Source: Pseudomonas grandcourensis
GTDB taxonomy: Bacteria; Pseudomonadota; Gammaproteobacteria; Pseudomonadales; Pseudomonadaceae
Assembly (NCBI RefSeq): GCF_039909015.1
Contig: NZ_CP150919.1
Span: 5,494,501-5,558,500 of the forward strand
Direction of reading: 5' to 3'
Length of the DNA stretch: 64,000 nucleotides
In this document: piece by piece, positions 1-10,214 of the stretch
How the letters are laid out: each line of letters starts with the position of its first letter
Position numbering within the stretch: position 1 is the first letter of the stretch
The notes under the pieces: generated by a model
The model's database searches: none
What the model was told of the DNA's origin: nothing
What the model saw: only the letters and a program-made list of their open reading frames with translations
Position numbers and translations under genes: made by a program

Positions 1-813
1 TGCCAGCTCCCAACCCAATGGCTCGGCGCCTGGGTGAGTCAGGGTTGGCTGCACCGGCGACAGGGTCACGAAATCCACCCCCATCTGCTCGGCTAGCGCC
101 AGCTCTTCAGCGTTATGGCACGATGCCGCCAGCCAGCGCGATGCCGGTAGCGGTCGGCCCGCCGCTGCGTACTTGCGCAGTTGCGCCGAGGTAATGTGCC
201 AACCGGCGGACGGGAAGTCGCCCAGCCATTCGAACGGCCCCTTGATCATCAATTGCGCCTTGCCGGCACACAGGCCTACCGCATCCACGGCCAGGTCGCG
301 GTACTTCGGGTCGTAACCGTTCGGTGCACGCAGCTGGATCAGCTTGATGCCGCCGGCAATGGCCTTCTGGATGCCGCGCAGCATGGCCGGAGTTTCCAGG
401 TCTTCCGGGGTGATCAGGTACTGGGCAGGTAATTTCGCGGCCGCGACGATCGGCTGATTGGCCGCCGGGAACTCGTAATTCGACAAATCACGCGGCGCAA
501 CCCAGGCCAGCGGTTGTCCCTCGGCACCGTGGGGCTCGCCGGTAAACGCCGAGACTTCCCAGACATCCAGCAATACCTGTTTGTCCGGGTAATCGTGCCG
601 GACCTTGATCAGCGGGCGCGCCGCGCCGACCACGATGCCCAGCTCTTCATGAAGTTCACGGGCCAGTGCGGTTTCGACCGACTCATCGGCCTCGACCTTG
701 CCGCCTGGAAACTCCCACAGGCCGCCTTGGTGCTGTGAATCCGCACGACGGGCGATCAGGATTTGGCCACTGCCATCGCGAATGACGGCGGCGGCGACAT
801 GGACTCGTTTCAC
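1..813 (-). CDS. Nudix hydrolase with C-terminal thiamine-phosphate-synthase-like domain (MutT type), cut by window edge
   Basis: Sanitizes oxidized nucleotides such as 8-oxo-dGTP if it follows its MutT-like N-terminal half. The translated start is VKRVHVAAAVIRDG, and a perfect Nudix box lies at about residues 38-60: G, five residues, E, seven residues, then RELHEELGI. After residue about 135 the protein changes to a TenI/ThiE-like barrel segment (QYLITPEDL, then GIKLIQLRAP, then WLAASCHNAEEL, then FVTLSPVQPT). This two-domain layout is typical of pseudomonad MutT homologues. The GTG start at 811-813 overlaps the TGA of the upstream GST gene in a GTGA junction, which fixes the start. The C-terminus runs off the left edge. 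The role of the second domain is unknown, and whether it binds a thiamine precursor cannot be told from sequence. Confidence 0.88.
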   Translation of the reverse strand, partial: MKRVHVAAAVIRDGSGQILIARRADSQHQGGLWEFPGGKVEADESVETALARELHEELGIVVGAARPLIKVRHDYPDKQVLLDVWEVSAFTGEPHGAEGQPLAWVAPRDLSNYEFPAANQPIVAAAKLPAQYLITPEDLETPAMLRGIQKAIAGGIKLIQLRAPNGYDPKYRDLAVDAVGLCAGKAQLMIKGPFEWLGDFPSAGWHITSAQLRKYAAAGRPLPASRWLAASCHNAEELALAEQMGVDFVTLSPVQPTLTHPGAEPLGWELA

Positions 814-1442
814 TTTTCCAGCTCCTCCAGTCCAGCCTTCTGCCAGGCCTTGAACGCTGGCCATTGGTAGAGGGTTTCAACATAGGCTTCGTCAGCCACG
901 GACAGTTTCACCCGATAGGTGCGCAGGCGCACGGCGATGGGTGCAAAGAACGCGTCGGCCAACGTGAGACGGCCAAACAGGTACGGACCGCTCTCGGTCG
1001 CAGCGGCACGACACTCGGCCCACAACGCTGACATGCGCTCGATGTCCGCCTGGACATCGGCCGGGACCGGCGACAGCGCGGCGTCATGGCTCAGGTCGAA
1101 CGGCATGTTGCCGCGCATGGCGAAAAAGCCACTGTGCATCTGCGCGCACGCCGAACGCGCCTGGGCACGGGCGGCAGTGTCTTTGGGCCACAGGCTCGCG
1201 TCGGGAAACTGCTCTGCCAGGTATTCGGCAATCGCCAGGGAGTCGGCGATGGTGCCGTGTCCGGTTTTCAGCAGCGGGACTTTACAGGTCGGCGAATGCT
1301 TGAGCAGACGCTCACGGGTGTCTGGCTGGTTCAGCTTGATCAGTTCTTCGGTGTAGGAAGCGCCAGCCAGATCGAGGGCCAGAGCGCCGCGCAGGGACCA
1401 GGAGGAATGCAGTTTGTCGCCGATGATCAGGTGCAGGCTCAT
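810..1442 (-). CDS. Glutathione S-transferase family protein
   Basis: A soluble GST-fold protein of 210 residues. The N-terminal thioredoxin-like domain begins MSLHLIIGDKLHSSWSLR and carries the SSWS segment where the GSH-activating serine is expected. It continues to the cis-proline region KVPLLKTG and the ADSLAIAEYL helix that contacts the gamma-glutamyl group. The all-helical C-terminal domain contains LTLADAFFAP. An in-frame TTG lies nine codons upstream, but the ATG at 1442 is preceded by AAAGG at proper spacing. The gene is translationally coupled to the Nudix gene downstream by a 4-nt overlap. The substrate is unknown. The pairing with a nucleotide-sanitizing enzyme suggests, but does not prove, a stress role. 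Confidence 0.88.
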   Translation of the reverse strand: MSLHLIIGDKLHSSWSLRGALALDLAGASYTEELIKLNQPDTRERLLKHSPTCKVPLLKTGHGTIADSLAIAEYLAEQFPDASLWPKDTAARAQARSACAQMHSGFFAMRGNMPFDLSHDAALSPVPADVQADIERMSALWAECRAAATESGPYLFGRLTLADAFFAPIAVRLRTYRVKLSVADEAYVETLYQWPAFKAWQKAGLEELEK

Positions 1443-1497
1443 GTTCGGGACCTTTAGATTTAGGGACAAGCCAGTCTAGTGGCTGACCGGCAAACCG

Positions 1498-1591
1498 CCA
1501 TCGCGAGCAAGCTCGCTCCCACAGTGACCGCGTTGGACACAACATTCGTGTACGCCACTGAACCTGTGGGAGCGAGCCTGCTCGCGATAGG
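1498..1591. repeat. Paired REP element (BIME) between GST and argJ
   Basis: Two inverted copies of the pseudomonad REP: ATCGCGAGCAAGCTCGCTCCCAC at about 1500-1522 and GTGGGAGCGAGCCTGCTCGCGAT at about 1566-1588. They are separated by about 40 nt. The element lies in the gap between two genes read in the same direction. Confidence 0.9.
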
Positions 1592-1603
1592 ATCGACTCG
1601 GTC

Positions 1604-2821
1604 TTACGTACGGTACTCGGCGTTGATCTTCACGTATTCGTGGGACAGGTCGGTGGTCCAGATGGTTTCGCTGCAATCGCCACGACCCAACTCGATACGG
1701 ATGGTGATTTCTTCCCGCTGCATAACCGCCGCGCCCTGGGCTTCGGTGTAGGTCGACGCGCGCGCGCCACGGCTGGCGATGCACACGTCGCTGAGGAACA
1801 CGTCGATCTTGCTCACGTCCAGGTTCGGCACACCGGCACGCCCCACGGCCGCCAGGATACGGCCCCAGTTCGGATCGGAAGCGAACAACGCGGTCTTGAT
1901 CAGCGGCGAGTGGGCCACGGTGTAACCGACGTCCAGGCATTCCTGGTGATTGCCGCCGCCGTTGACTTCAACGGTGACGAACTTGGTCGCGCCTTCACCG
2001 TCGCGAACGATGGCCTGGGCCACGTCCATGCACACTTCGAACACCGCTTGCTTGAGCTTGGCAAACAGCTCGCCTTCGGCACGGGTGATTTCCGGCAGCG
2101 CGGCCTGACCCGTGGCGATCAGCATGCAGCAGTCGTTGGTCGAGGTGTCGCCGTCGATGGTGATGCGGTTGAACGACTTGTTGGCGCCGTCCAGCATCAG
2201 ATTTTGCAGCACATCGCGGGAGACTTTGGCGTCGGTGGCGATGTAGCCGAGCATGGTCGCCATGTTCGGACGGATCATGCCAGCGCCTTTGCTGATGCCG
2301 GTCACGGTGACGGTCACACCATCGTGCTGGAACTGGCGACTGGCGCCTTTTGGCAGGGTGTCGGTGGTCATGATGCCGGTGGCGGCAGCTTCCCAGTTGT
2401 GGATCGACAGGTCGTCGAGGGCTGCTTGCAGCGCGCCTTCGATTTTCTCGACCGGCAGCGGCTCGCCGATCACACCGGTGGAGTACGGCAGCACCTGGCT
2501 GGCATCGACACCGGTCAACTCGGCCAGCTTGGCGCAAGTGCGCTCGGCGGCGGCCAGGCCAGGCTCGCCGGTGCCGGCGTTGGCATTGCCGGTGTTGGTC
2601 AGCAGGTAACGCACAGGGCCTTGCACGCGTTGCTTGGCCAGGATCACCGGTGCGGCGCAAAAGGCGTTCAGGGTGAACACGCCGGCAACCGTGGAGCCTT
2701 CAACACAGCGCATGACCACAACATCCTTGCGCCCCGGGCGCTTGATGCCGGCCGAGGCGATACCGAGTTCAAAACCGGCAACCGGGTGCAACGTTGGCAA
2801 AGGACCAAGACCAACAGCCAT
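1604..2821 (-). CDS. argJ: Bifunctional glutamate N-acetyltransferase / amino-acid acetyltransferase
   Basis: Catalyses the cyclic acetyl transfer of arginine biosynthesis, moving acetyl from N-acetylornithine to glutamate. In bifunctional forms it also makes N-acetylglutamate from acetyl-CoA. The 405-residue length is normal for the family. The self-cleavage segment [15 protein letters not shown] is present, and the nucleophile threonine is residue 189 (the Ala188-Thr189 bond is cut to give alpha and beta chains). Other family motifs are [12 protein letters not shown] near 74-85 and STNDCC in the beta chain. The protein ends EYRT. The gene is the second cistron downstream of secA on the same strand, separated from it by a terminator. 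Whether the enzyme is mono- or bifunctional cannot be settled from sequence. Confidence 0.96.
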   Translation of the reverse strand: MAVGLGPLPTLHPVAGFELGIASAGIKRPGRKDVVVMRCVEGSTVAGVFTLNAFCAAPVILAKQRVQGPVRYLLTNTGNANAGTGEPGLAAAERTCAKLAELTGVDASQVLPYSTGVIGEPLPVEKIEGALQAALDDLSIHNWEAAATGIMTTDTLPKGASRQFQHDGVTVTVTGISKGAGMIRPNMATMLGYIATDAKVSRDVLQNLMLDGANKSFNRITIDGDTSTNDCCMLIATGQAALPEITRAEGELFAKLKQAVFEVCMDVAQAIVRDGEGATKFVTVEVNGGGNHQECLDVGYTVAHSPLIKTALFASDPNWGRILAAVGRAGVPNLDVSKIDVFLSDVCIASRGARASTYTEAQGAAVMQREEITIRIELGRGDCSETIWTTDLSHEYVKINAEYRT

Positions 2822-2881
2822 GAATGCGCTCCTTTATAAATGATGTCTGCACCGTTTCAGCAGAACGGTGGTTCGAATGGT

Positions 2882-2913
2882 AAAACGCCGCGACGGCAGA
2901 AGCCGGTCGCGGC
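2882..2913 (-). terminator. Rho-independent terminator of secA
   Basis: Read on the minus strand, GCCGCGACCGGC pairs with GCCGTCGCGGC around a short TTCT loop with one bulge. The stem is followed by GTTTTACC. It lies 30 nt after the secA stop codon and would separate secA from argJ. Confidence 0.75.
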
Positions 2914-2941
2914 GCGGGTATTTCAGCGATTGAAACGGGTT

Positions 2942-5677
2942 TTACTGAATCTGCCCGTGGCAATGCTTGAACTTCTTGCCCGAACCGCAGTAGCACAGCT
3001 CATTGCGACCCAGCTTCTGCTCGTTGCGAACCGGTGCGGTGGCGAGGGCAACATCGACCTCTTCACCCAACACTTCCGGGTGCTCAAGGCCTGGAGCCTC
3101 TTCATGCAGGAACTGCATGCGAGCGGCCAGTGCCTCGGCTTCCTGACGCAGGCGCTGCTCTTCTTCGATCGGATCTTCGCGGCGAACCTGAACGTGGGAC
3201 AGCACACGGATCGAATCGCGCTTGATCGAATCCAGCAACTCGGAGAACAGGGTGAACGACTCGCGCTTGTATTCCTGCTTCGGGTTCTTCTGGGCATAGC
3301 CACGCAAGTGGATACCGTGGCGCAGGTGGTCCATGGTCGACAGGTGGTCTTTCCACAGGTCGTCCAGCACGCGCAGAACGATTTGCTTCTCGAAGGTGCG
3401 CAGCGCTTCGGCGCCCGCCTGGTCTTCTTTCTCGTTGTACGCCGCGATCAGTTCCTGCATCAGTTTCTCGCGCAGGGTTTCTTCGTACAGGTGATCGTCT
3501 TCGTCGAGCCATTGCTGGATCGGCAGCGCCACACCGAAGTCGCTCTGCAACGCAGCTTCCAGACCGGCCACGTCCCACTGCTCAGGCAGCGATTGTGGAG
3601 GAATGTGCGCGCTGACGGTGGCGTTGAGCACGTCCTGACGGAAGTCAGCGATGGTCTCACCGATGTTGTCGGCGGCCAGCAACGTGTTACGCATGTGATA
3701 GATCACTTTACGCTGTTCGTTGTTGACGTCGTCGAACTCGAGCAGTTGCTTGCGAATGTCGAAGTTGCGGCCTTCAACCTTGCGCTGGGCCTTTTCGATG
3801 GCGTTGGTCACCATGCGGTGCTCGATCGCTTCGCCAGGCTGCATGCCCAGGGCCTTCATGAAGTTCTTCACCCGGTCAGAGGCGAAGATGCGCATCAGGC
3901 TGTCTTCCAGCGACAGATAGAAGCGGCTGGAACCGGCATCGCCCTGACGACCGGCACGACCACGCAGCTGGTTGTCGATACGACGCGATTCGTGACGCTC
4001 GGAGGCAATCACCTGCAAACCGCCCGACTCGAGCACTTGCTGGTGACGTTTCTGCCAGTCGGCCTTGATCTGGGCAATCTGCTCAGGGGTCGGGTCTTCC
4101 AGGGAAGCGACTTCCACTTCCCAGTTACCGCCCAACAGGATATCGGTACCACGACCGGCCATGTTGGTGGCGATGGTCAGTGCGCCCGGGCGACCGGCCT
4201 GGGCAATGATCTCGGCTTCCTTTTCGTGGAACTTGGCGTTCAGGACCTTGTGTTCGATGCCTTCCTTCACGAGCAGGCTGGACATGTGCTCGGAGGTTTC
4301 GATGGTGGCGGTACCGACCAGAACCGGACGGCCCGCGGCCATGCTTTCCTTGATGTCGGCCACGATTGCCGCGTATTTCTCGTCGGCGGTCAGGAACACC
4401 AGGTCGTTGTAGTCTTTACGGGCCAGCGGCTTGTTCGGCGGAATCACCATGACCTGCAGGCCATAGATCTGGTGGAACTCGAACGCTTCGGTGTCGGCCG
4501 TACCGGTCATGCCGGACAGCTTGTTGTACAGACGGAAGTAGTTCTGGAAGGTGGTCGACGCCAGCGTTTGGCTTTCGGCCTGGATGTTCAGGTTTTCCTT
4601 GGCTTCGATGGCCTGGTGCAGGCCTTCGGACAAGCGACGGCCCGGCATGGTACGGCCGGTGTGCTCGTCGACCAGTACGACCTGACCGTCCTGCACGATG
4701 TATTCGACGTTGCGATGGAACAGCTTGTGTGCGCGCAGACCGGCGTAGACGTGAGTCAGCAGGCTCAGGTTGTGCGCCGAGTACAGGCTCTCGCCTTCAG
4801 CCAGCAGGCCGATGCGGGTGAGTGTTTCTTCGACGAACTGGTGACCGGCTTCGTTGAGTTCGACCTGGCGGGTCTTCTCGTCGACGGTGTAGTGGCCGGC
4901 CTTGGTGACTTCGCCTTCCACTTCTTCGACGTGCAACTCAAGCGTCGGGATCAGTTTGTTGACCTCGATGTACAGCTTGGAGCTGTCTTCGGCCTGACCG
5001 GAAATGATCAGCGGGGTACGGGCTTCGTCGATGAGGATGGAGTCGACTTCGTCGATCACGGCAAAATTGAGTTCACGCTGGAATTTTTCTTCCATGCTGA
5101 ACGCCATGTTGTCGCGCAGGTAATCGAAACCGAATTCGTTGTTGGTGCCGTAAGTGATGTCGGCAGCGTAGGCCGCGCGCTTCTCTTCCGGTGGCTGGAA
5201 TGGCGTAACCACGCCGACCGTCATGCCGAGGAATTCATACAGCGGGCGCATCCAGTTGGCGTCACGGCGGGCCAGGTAGTCGTTCACCGTTACAACGTGC
5301 ACGCCTTTGCCGGACAGCGCGTTGAGGTAAACGCCCAGTGTTGCCACCAGGGTCTTGCCTTCACCGGTACGCATTTCCGCGATCATGCCTTCATGCAAGG
5401 TCATGCCGCCGATCAGCTGGACATCGAAGTGGCGCATGCCCATGACACGCTTGCCGGCTTCACGGGCGACCGCGAAGGCTTCTGGCAGCAGTTTGTCGAG
5501 GGATTCCCCTTTGGCGATGCGGGCCTTGAACTCGCTGGTCTTGGCACGCAATTGATCGTCCGAAAGGGCCACCATTTGCTCTTCGAAGGCATTGACGAGT
5601 TGCACCGTCTTGAGCATGCGTTTGACTTCACGCTCGTTCTTGCTTCCAAAAAGTTTCTTTAACAAAGGCGCAAACAT
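2942..5677 (-). CDS. secA: Preprotein translocase ATPase SecA
   Basis: The motor that pushes unfolded preproteins through SecYEG at the inner membrane. The protein is 911 residues, a typical length. Walker A MRTGEGKT is at 102-109, and DEVD (motif II) is at 209-212. The GRAGRQGD helicase motif is present. The C-terminal zinc/SecB-binding tail has C895, C897, C906 and H907 ([14 protein letters not shown]). The reading frame is open 22 codons further upstream, but [17 protein letters not shown] is the conserved N-terminus, and GGAAG precedes this ATG. The gene is divergent from the DUF721 gene, an arrangement I recall from other pseudomonads next to lpxC. Confidence 0.98.
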   Translation of the reverse strand: MFAPLLKKLFGSKNEREVKRMLKTVQLVNAFEEQMVALSDDQLRAKTSEFKARIAKGESLDKLLPEAFAVAREAGKRVMGMRHFDVQLIGGMTLHEGMIAEMRTGEGKTLVATLGVYLNALSGKGVHVVTVNDYLARRDANWMRPLYEFLGMTVGVVTPFQPPEEKRAAYAADITYGTNNEFGFDYLRDNMAFSMEEKFQRELNFAVIDEVDSILIDEARTPLIISGQAEDSSKLYIEVNKLIPTLELHVEEVEGEVTKAGHYTVDEKTRQVELNEAGHQFVEETLTRIGLLAEGESLYSAHNLSLLTHVYAGLRAHKLFHRNVEYIVQDGQVVLVDEHTGRTMPGRRLSEGLHQAIEAKENLNIQAESQTLASTTFQNYFRLYNKLSGMTGTADTEAFEFHQIYGLQVMVIPPNKPLARKDYNDLVFLTADEKYAAIVADIKESMAAGRPVLVGTATIETSEHMSSLLVKEGIEHKVLNAKFHEKEAEIIAQAGRPGALTIATNMAGRGTDILLGGNWEVEVASLEDPTPEQIAQIKADWQKRHQQVLESGGLQVIASERHESRRIDNQLRGRAGRQGDAGSSRFYLSLEDSLMRIFASDRVKNFMKALGMQPGEAIEHRMVTNAIEKAQRKVEGRNFDIRKQLLEFDDVNNEQRKVIYHMRNTLLAADNIGETIADFRQDVLNATVSAHIPPQSLPEQWDVAGLEAALQSDFGVALPIQQWLDEDDHLYEETLREKLMQELIAAYNEKEDQAGAEALRTFEKQIVLRVLDDLWKDHLSTMDHLRHGIHLRGYAQKNPKQEYKRESFTLFSELLDSIKRDSIRVLSHVQVRREDPIEEEQRLRQEAEALAARMQFLHEEAPGLEHPEVLGEEVDVALATAPVRNEQKLGRNELCYCGSGKKFKHCHGQIQ

Positions 5678-5984
5678 ATCGGCAGGATCTTCCACACTAA
5701 AGGGATGGAGGGCGGCCCCGTGAGTCGCCCGTGCAGCCCTCATGGCCGCATGCGAACGAGCATTCTACCCGGAAACGATGGAGAGGAAAGTGGCGATATT
5801 CCACGATGCTGGCACAGCGCTTTGACGGGGCTCACTTAAAATAAGGGCGTTTTGCTCAACTTCAAGCCGTTCAAGGCAGAAGTTAGTTGTTGATTTAATG
5901 GGCAAAGCACCCACAAAAGCAATGGGCGGGTGCATTCGGTGCTTTCTGCTACCATGGCGGCTCTGTTACTTCAGGTGTCTGATC

Positions 5985-6440
5985 ATGGCATTTCGCCCAC
6001 TTACGGCCAAAGTACCTGCCGTTCTACTACGCGAAGCCAAGCCGCTGAAGGCCATTCTCGGCCACGCTCAACGCCTGGGTCATCTGCAACGTTTGCTCGA
6101 AAGCCAATTGCAACCCGCCGCTCGCGAGCATTGCCACGTGGCTTCCTGGCGTGAAGGCAGTTTGTTGCTGATTGTCACCGACGGTCATTGGGCAACCCGC
6201 CTGCGCTACCAGCAGAAGCGCCTGCAACGGCAACTGCAGATGTTCGACGAGTTCGCCAATCTGACCCGGATCCTGTTCAAAGTTCAACCGCCGACCGTTC
6301 AGCAAGGTGCGGCCGGGCATACCATGGATTTGTCCAACGACGCGGCAGCGACCATCCAGGCCACGGCCGACGGGATCAGCGACCCGAATTTGCGGGCCGC
6401 GCTGGAGCGGTTGGCGGCGCACGCCAAAACCAAAACCTGA
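5985..6440 (+). CDS. DUF721 (DciA-like) protein
   Basis: A 151-residue DUF721 protein. The family includes DciA, the loader of replicative helicase DnaB in bacteria lacking DnaC. The segment from ILGHAQRLGHLQRLLES through HCHVASWREGSLLLIVTDGHWATRLRYQQKRL is characteristic: a helical start, then a small KH-like beta-alpha fold around 45-95. The C-terminal 50 residues are low-complexity and alanine-rich. The ATG at 5985 (MAFRPLTAKV) was preferred over an earlier in-frame start because the extra 29 residues have no family similarity. The gene is divergent from secA, with about 300 bp between the two starts. DciA function is inferred from the domain only. Confidence 0.8.
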   Translation: MAFRPLTAKVPAVLLREAKPLKAILGHAQRLGHLQRLLESQLQPAAREHCHVASWREGSLLLIVTDGHWATRLRYQQKRLQRQLQMFDEFANLTRILFKVQPPTVQQGAAGHTMDLSNDAAATIQATADGISDPNLRAALERLAAHAKTKT

Positions 6441-6451
6441 CACAGAACCCA

Positions 6452-6543
6452 TGTGGGAGCGGGCTTGCTCGCGATATCGGTATGACATTCAACATATAGG
6501 TTGACTGATATGCCGCCATCGCGAGCAAGCTCGCTCCCACATT
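6452..6543. repeat. Paired REP element downstream of the DUF721 gene
   Basis: Inverted REP copies, GTGGGAGCGGGCTTGCTCGCGAT at about 6453-6475 and ATCGCGAGCAAGCTCGCTCCCAC at about 6518-6540. They lie between two convergent genes. Confidence 0.9.
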
Positions 6544-6559
6544 TGATTGAGTCCGCTCG

Positions 6560-8050
6560 CTATCGGCGTTTGCTGCCGCCCAGTAATGAGCCCATCAAGC
6601 CGCGCACCAACTGTCGGCCAATCTGGTTCGCCGCCTGTTGCATCGCCGATTTCAGCGCCTTCCCTGCCGCTGTGCCAAGGAACTCTCCGGCCTGCTCGGT
6701 GAAACTCGGCTCCTGTTTGCCCTGCTCCGCTTCGGGCTCAGGTGCCAGCCCCTTGCGCCCCATAAGCACCTCATAGGCCGAGTCACGGTCTATCGGCTTG
6801 TCATAACGCCCTTTCAAAGGCGATCCGGCAATCAACGCCGTGCGCTCGGCATCGGTCAAAGGCCCGATCCGCGATTGCGGCGGTGCCACCAGAACCCGCT
6901 GAACCATTTCCGGCGTACCCTTTTCCTGCAGGGTGCCGACCAGCGCCTCACCGATCCCGAGCTCGGTCAACACCGACAACGCATCTAACGCCGGGTTCGG
7001 GCGGAAACCTTCGGCCACTGCGCGCAGGGACTTCTGCTCCTTGGCCGTGAACGCACGCAGACCGTGCTGGATGCGCAAGCCCAACTGCGCCAGCACATCA
7101 TCCGGCAGGTCACCCGGCGACTGGGTGACGAAATACACGCCCACGCCTTTCGAACGAATCAGCCTCACGACCTGTTCCAGACGATCACGCAATGCCTGGG
7201 GCGTGCCGTTGAACAACAGGTGAGCCTCGTCGAAGAACAGCGCCAGCAGCGGTTTGTCGGCATCGCCACGCTCCGGCAACTGTTCGAACAGCTCGGCCAG
7301 CAGCCACAGCAGGAACGTCGCGTAGACTTTCGGCGCTTCATGTACCAGGCGGCTGGCATCCAGCAAATGAATGCGCCCACGGCCATCCGCAGTGGGCTGG
7401 AGGATGTCTTCGAGTTGCAGCGCCGGCTCGCCGAACAAGGCTTCGGCGCCCTGTTGCTCCAGGGTCGCCAGTCGTCGCAACAGTGCCTGGCTGGAGCCGG
7501 TGGTCATCAACGCCGCATCGTCGCCCAGCAACTGGGGGTTGTCCCGCAGGTGATTGAGCAACGCTTTCAGGTCCTTGAGATCGAGCAACAACAGGCCTTC
7601 ACGGTCCGCCACCTTGAAAGCGGCGTACAGCGCCGACTGCTGACTGTCGCTCAGCTCCAGCAGGCTGCCCAGCAGCAGCGGCCCCATTTCACTCAAGGTT
7701 GTGCGTAAAGGATGACCGGACTGACCGTGTACGTCCCACAACGTCACCGGATAAGCCTGAGGCTTGTGGTTGAGCCAGGGCATGCCGGCAATCCGCTCGG
7801 CGATCTTGCCCTGGGGGTTGCCGGCGGCGCCAAGGCCGCACAGGTCACCCTTGATGTCGGCAGCGAACACCGCCACACCGGCATCGCTGAAGGCTTCGGC
7901 CAGTCGTTGCAAAGTGACGGTCTTGCCGGTGCCGGTCGCGCCCGCGATCAAACCGTGGCGGTTCGCCAGGCGCATGGCCTGGGCAATCGGCTGCCCTTCG
8001 AGATCTGCGCCGATAACGAGTTGCAATGAGTCAGGCATTTGGTCACCCAT
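6560..8050 (-). CDS. HerA-like ATPase of the DUF853 (YjgR) family
   Basis: A 496-residue P-loop ATPase resembling E. coli YjgR. It is related to HerA/FtsK motors, and no reaction is established for the family. Walker A GATGTGKT is at 37-44, just after a short beta-rich start (LVIGADLEGQPIAQAM). Walker B is LLALFFDEAHLLF in the middle. RSKGVGVYFVTQSPGDLP follows, with the conserved Q of sensor 1. The C-terminal 70 residues are charged and glycine-rich, ending GGSKRR. Two ATG codons four apart (8050 and 8038) are both possible starts. No partner nuclease gene lies beside it, unlike archaeal HerA-NurA. Confidence 0.88.
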   Translation of the reverse strand: MGDQMPDSLQLVIGADLEGQPIAQAMRLANRHGLIAGATGTGKTVTLQRLAEAFSDAGVAVFAADIKGDLCGLGAAGNPQGKIAERIAGMPWLNHKPQAYPVTLWDVHGQSGHPLRTTLSEMGPLLLGSLLELSDSQQSALYAAFKVADREGLLLLDLKDLKALLNHLRDNPQLLGDDAALMTTGSSQALLRRLATLEQQGAEALFGEPALQLEDILQPTADGRGRIHLLDASRLVHEAPKVYATFLLWLLAELFEQLPERGDADKPLLALFFDEAHLLFNGTPQALRDRLEQVVRLIRSKGVGVYFVTQSPGDLPDDVLAQLGLRIQHGLRAFTAKEQKSLRAVAEGFRPNPALDALSVLTELGIGEALVGTLQEKGTPEMVQRVLVAPPQSRIGPLTDAERTALIAGSPLKGRYDKPIDRDSAYEVLMGRKGLAPEPEAEQGKQEPSFTEQAGEFLGTAAGKALKSAMQQAANQIGRQLVRGLMGSLLGGSKRR

Positions 8051-8226
8051 GATTAATCTTTGGTCCTACACGGCCGATAGAAATAACGACAAAGCAGTCA
8101 GACACGATCTGGTCGGAAATTTCCCTAAGGAGAGTCGGAAAATTCACTTGCTTTCAACCTTGCCCGTCGTGCGTCCCTTTATAAAAGCACGCGCTGGACA
8201 TTAAGACCTTAGCGGAACCCCAAGCC

Positions 8227-10116
8227 ATGAACAAAAATCTGCGTTTCAGCCATAAAATCCTGCTTGCCGCCGCCCTCATTGTGATTGCCGCCTTCGCCTC
8301 ATTCACCCTGTACAACGACTATTTGCAGCGCAATGCCATCCGCGAAGACCTGGAAAATTATCTGCAGGAAATGGGCGGAGTTACCGCTAACAATATCCAG
8401 ACCTGGTTGAACGGGCGCAGCCTGCTGATTGAAAACCTGTCACAAACTGTCGCGCTCAACCCCGATGCCGACAACGTTTCCAGCCTGCTTGTACAAAAAG
8501 CCGTCACCTCGACCTTCATGGGCGCCTACCTCGGCAACAAGGATGGCTCGTTCATCATTCGCCCGGACAGCAAGATGCCCGATGGCTATGACCCGCGTGC
8601 ACGCCCTTGGTACAAGAGCGCGCAAGGCAGCAGCGGTTCGGCATTGACCGAGCCTTATATTGATCTGGCCTCCGGCCAGCTGGTGATTTCCATTGTCGAC
8701 AGCGTTATCAAGGACGGCCAGAACATCGGCGTGGTCGGTGGCGACCTGAGCTTGCAGGTGATCGCCGACAGCCTTGGCACGCTGGATTTCGACGGCATGG
8801 GTTATGCCTTCCTGGTCAGCTCCGACGGCAAGATCCTGGTACATCCTGACAAAGCGCTGGCGATGAAGTCCCTCAAGGATGTCTACCCGCAAGACACGCC
8901 GGCCATCAGCAGCGCAATGAGCGAAATCCAGGTCGACGGCAAAACCCGCATCGTGACTTTCACCCCGATCAAAGGCTTGTCGTCGGTCAACTGGTACATC
9001 GGTGTGTCGGTCGACAAGGACAAAGCCTACTCGATGCTCAGCAAATTCCGCGCCTCGGCTGTCGTTGCGACCATCATTGCCGTGGCCATCATCATCGCCC
9101 TGCTCGGCATGCTGATTCGCATCCTGATCCAGCCGCTGCACGTCATGACCCGCGCCATGGCCGACATCGCCGACGGCGAAGGCGACCTGACCAAGCGCCT
9201 GACCATCCAGAACAATGACGAATTCGGCACCCTCGGTACCGCGTTCAACCGTTTCGTCGAGCGCATTCACGGCTCGATCCGCGAAGTGTCCTCGGCCACC
9301 GGGCAAGTCAATGAAGTGGCATTGCGCGTGGTGGCCGCTTCCAACTCGTCGATGTTCAACTCCGACCAGCAAGCCTCGCGCACCAGCAGCGTCGCGGCTG
9401 CCATCAACCAACTCGGCGCCGCCGCCCAGGAAATTGCCCGTAATGCCGCTCAGGCTTCGAACCAGGCCAGCGATGCCCGCAACCTGGCCGAAGACGGCCA
9501 GCAAGTGGTAGACCGCAGCATCGCGGCGATGAATCAACTGTCGAGCATGCTCAGCGCATCGAGTTCCAACATCGAATCGCTGAACAGCAAAACGGTGAAC
9601 ATCGGGCAGATTCTCGAAGTGATCACCAGCATTTCCCAACAAACCAACTTGCTGGCGCTCAACGCCGCCATTGAAGCCGCCCGCGCCGGTGAAGCCGGTC
9701 GTGGATTCGCCGTGGTGGCGGACGAAGTGCGCAACCTGGCACACCGCACGCAGGAATCGGCGCAACAGGTGCAAACCATGATCGAGGAGCTGCAGGTCGG
9801 CGCCCGGGAATCGGTCAGCACCATGATCGACAGCCAGCGCCACAGCCAGGACAGCGTGGAAATCGCCAACCTCGCGGGTGAACGCCTGAACAGCGTGACG
9901 CTGCGTATTGGTGAAATCGACGGCATGAACCAGTCGGTGGCTACCGCGACCGAAGAACAGACCGCCGTGGTGGAGTCGATCAACGTCGACATCACCGAAA
10001 TCAACACGCTGAACCAGGAAGGTGTGGAAAACCTGCAATCGACATTGCGCGCGTGCTCGGACCTTGAGCAGCAAGCGGCGCGGTTGAAGCAGTTGGTAGG
10101 CAGTTTCCGTATCTAG
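8227..10116 (+). CDS. Methyl-accepting chemotaxis protein with amino-acid dCache domain (PctA-like)
   Basis: A membrane chemoreceptor of 629 residues. TM1 is at about 11-31, a periplasmic double-Cache domain at 32-276, TM2 at about 277-300, then HAMP and a cytoplasmic signalling hairpin with the tip [19 protein letters not shown]. The residues that define amino-acid-binding dCache domains are all present: Y121, R126, W128, Y129, Y144, D146 and D173. As I recall these are the same numbers as in P. aeruginosa PctA. It should therefore bind L-amino acids and steer taxis through CheA/CheW. In P. aeruginosa the pct genes also lie close to purU and mvaT, as here. Which of PctA, PctB or PctC it matches, and its exact ligand range, is not decidable by eye. 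Confidence 0.93.
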   Translation: MNKNLRFSHKILLAAALIVIAAFASFTLYNDYLQRNAIREDLENYLQEMGGVTANNIQTWLNGRSLLIENLSQTVALNPDADNVSSLLVQKAVTSTFMGAYLGNKDGSFIIRPDSKMPDGYDPRARPWYKSAQGSSGSALTEPYIDLASGQLVISIVDSVIKDGQNIGVVGGDLSLQVIADSLGTLDFDGMGYAFLVSSDGKILVHPDKALAMKSLKDVYPQDTPAISSAMSEIQVDGKTRIVTFTPIKGLSSVNWYIGVSVDKDKAYSMLSKFRASAVVATIIAVAIIIALLGMLIRILIQPLHVMTRAMADIADGEGDLTKRLTIQNNDEFGTLGTAFNRFVERIHGSIREVSSATGQVNEVALRVVAASNSSMFNSDQQASRTSSVAAAINQLGAAAQEIARNAAQASNQASDARNLAEDGQQVVDRSIAAMNQLSSMLSASSSNIESLNSKTVNIGQILEVITSISQQTNLLALNAAIEAARAGEAGRGFAVVADEVRNLAHRTQESAQQVQTMIEELQVGARESVSTMIDSQRHSQDSVEIANLAGERLNSVTLRIGEIDGMNQSVATATEEQTAVVESINVDITEINTLNQEGVENLQSTLRACSDLEQQAARLKQLVGSFRI

Positions 10117-10126
10117 CGTCTGAACT

Positions 10127-10190
10127 GGCCCCTTCGCGAGCAGGCTCGCTCCCACAAAGTTGTCACTGAACCTGTGGGAGCGAGCCATGC
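10127..10190. repeat. REP pair with a truncated second arm
   Basis: A complete REP arm (CGCGAGCAGGCTCGCTCCCAC, about 10135-10155) is followed by CTGTGGGAGCGAGC at about 10171-10184. The second arm then breaks off and does not reach the usual TGCTCGCGAT, so the pair is partly decayed. Confidence 0.8.
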
Positions 10191-10214
10191 CGCTGCTGAT
10201 GAAGTTGATAAAAC

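Noticed and set aside
1640..2839. A 399-codon frame antisense to argJ
   Set aside because: Shadow of argJ in GC-rich DNA. Amino acid mix (His/Gly/Arg-rich) is typical of an antisense translation.
2840..5662. A 940-codon open frame antisense to secA
   Set aside because: It mirrors the secA codons exactly, has no ribosome-binding site and its translation is a high-GC shadow with no recognisable domain. SecA on the other strand is certain.
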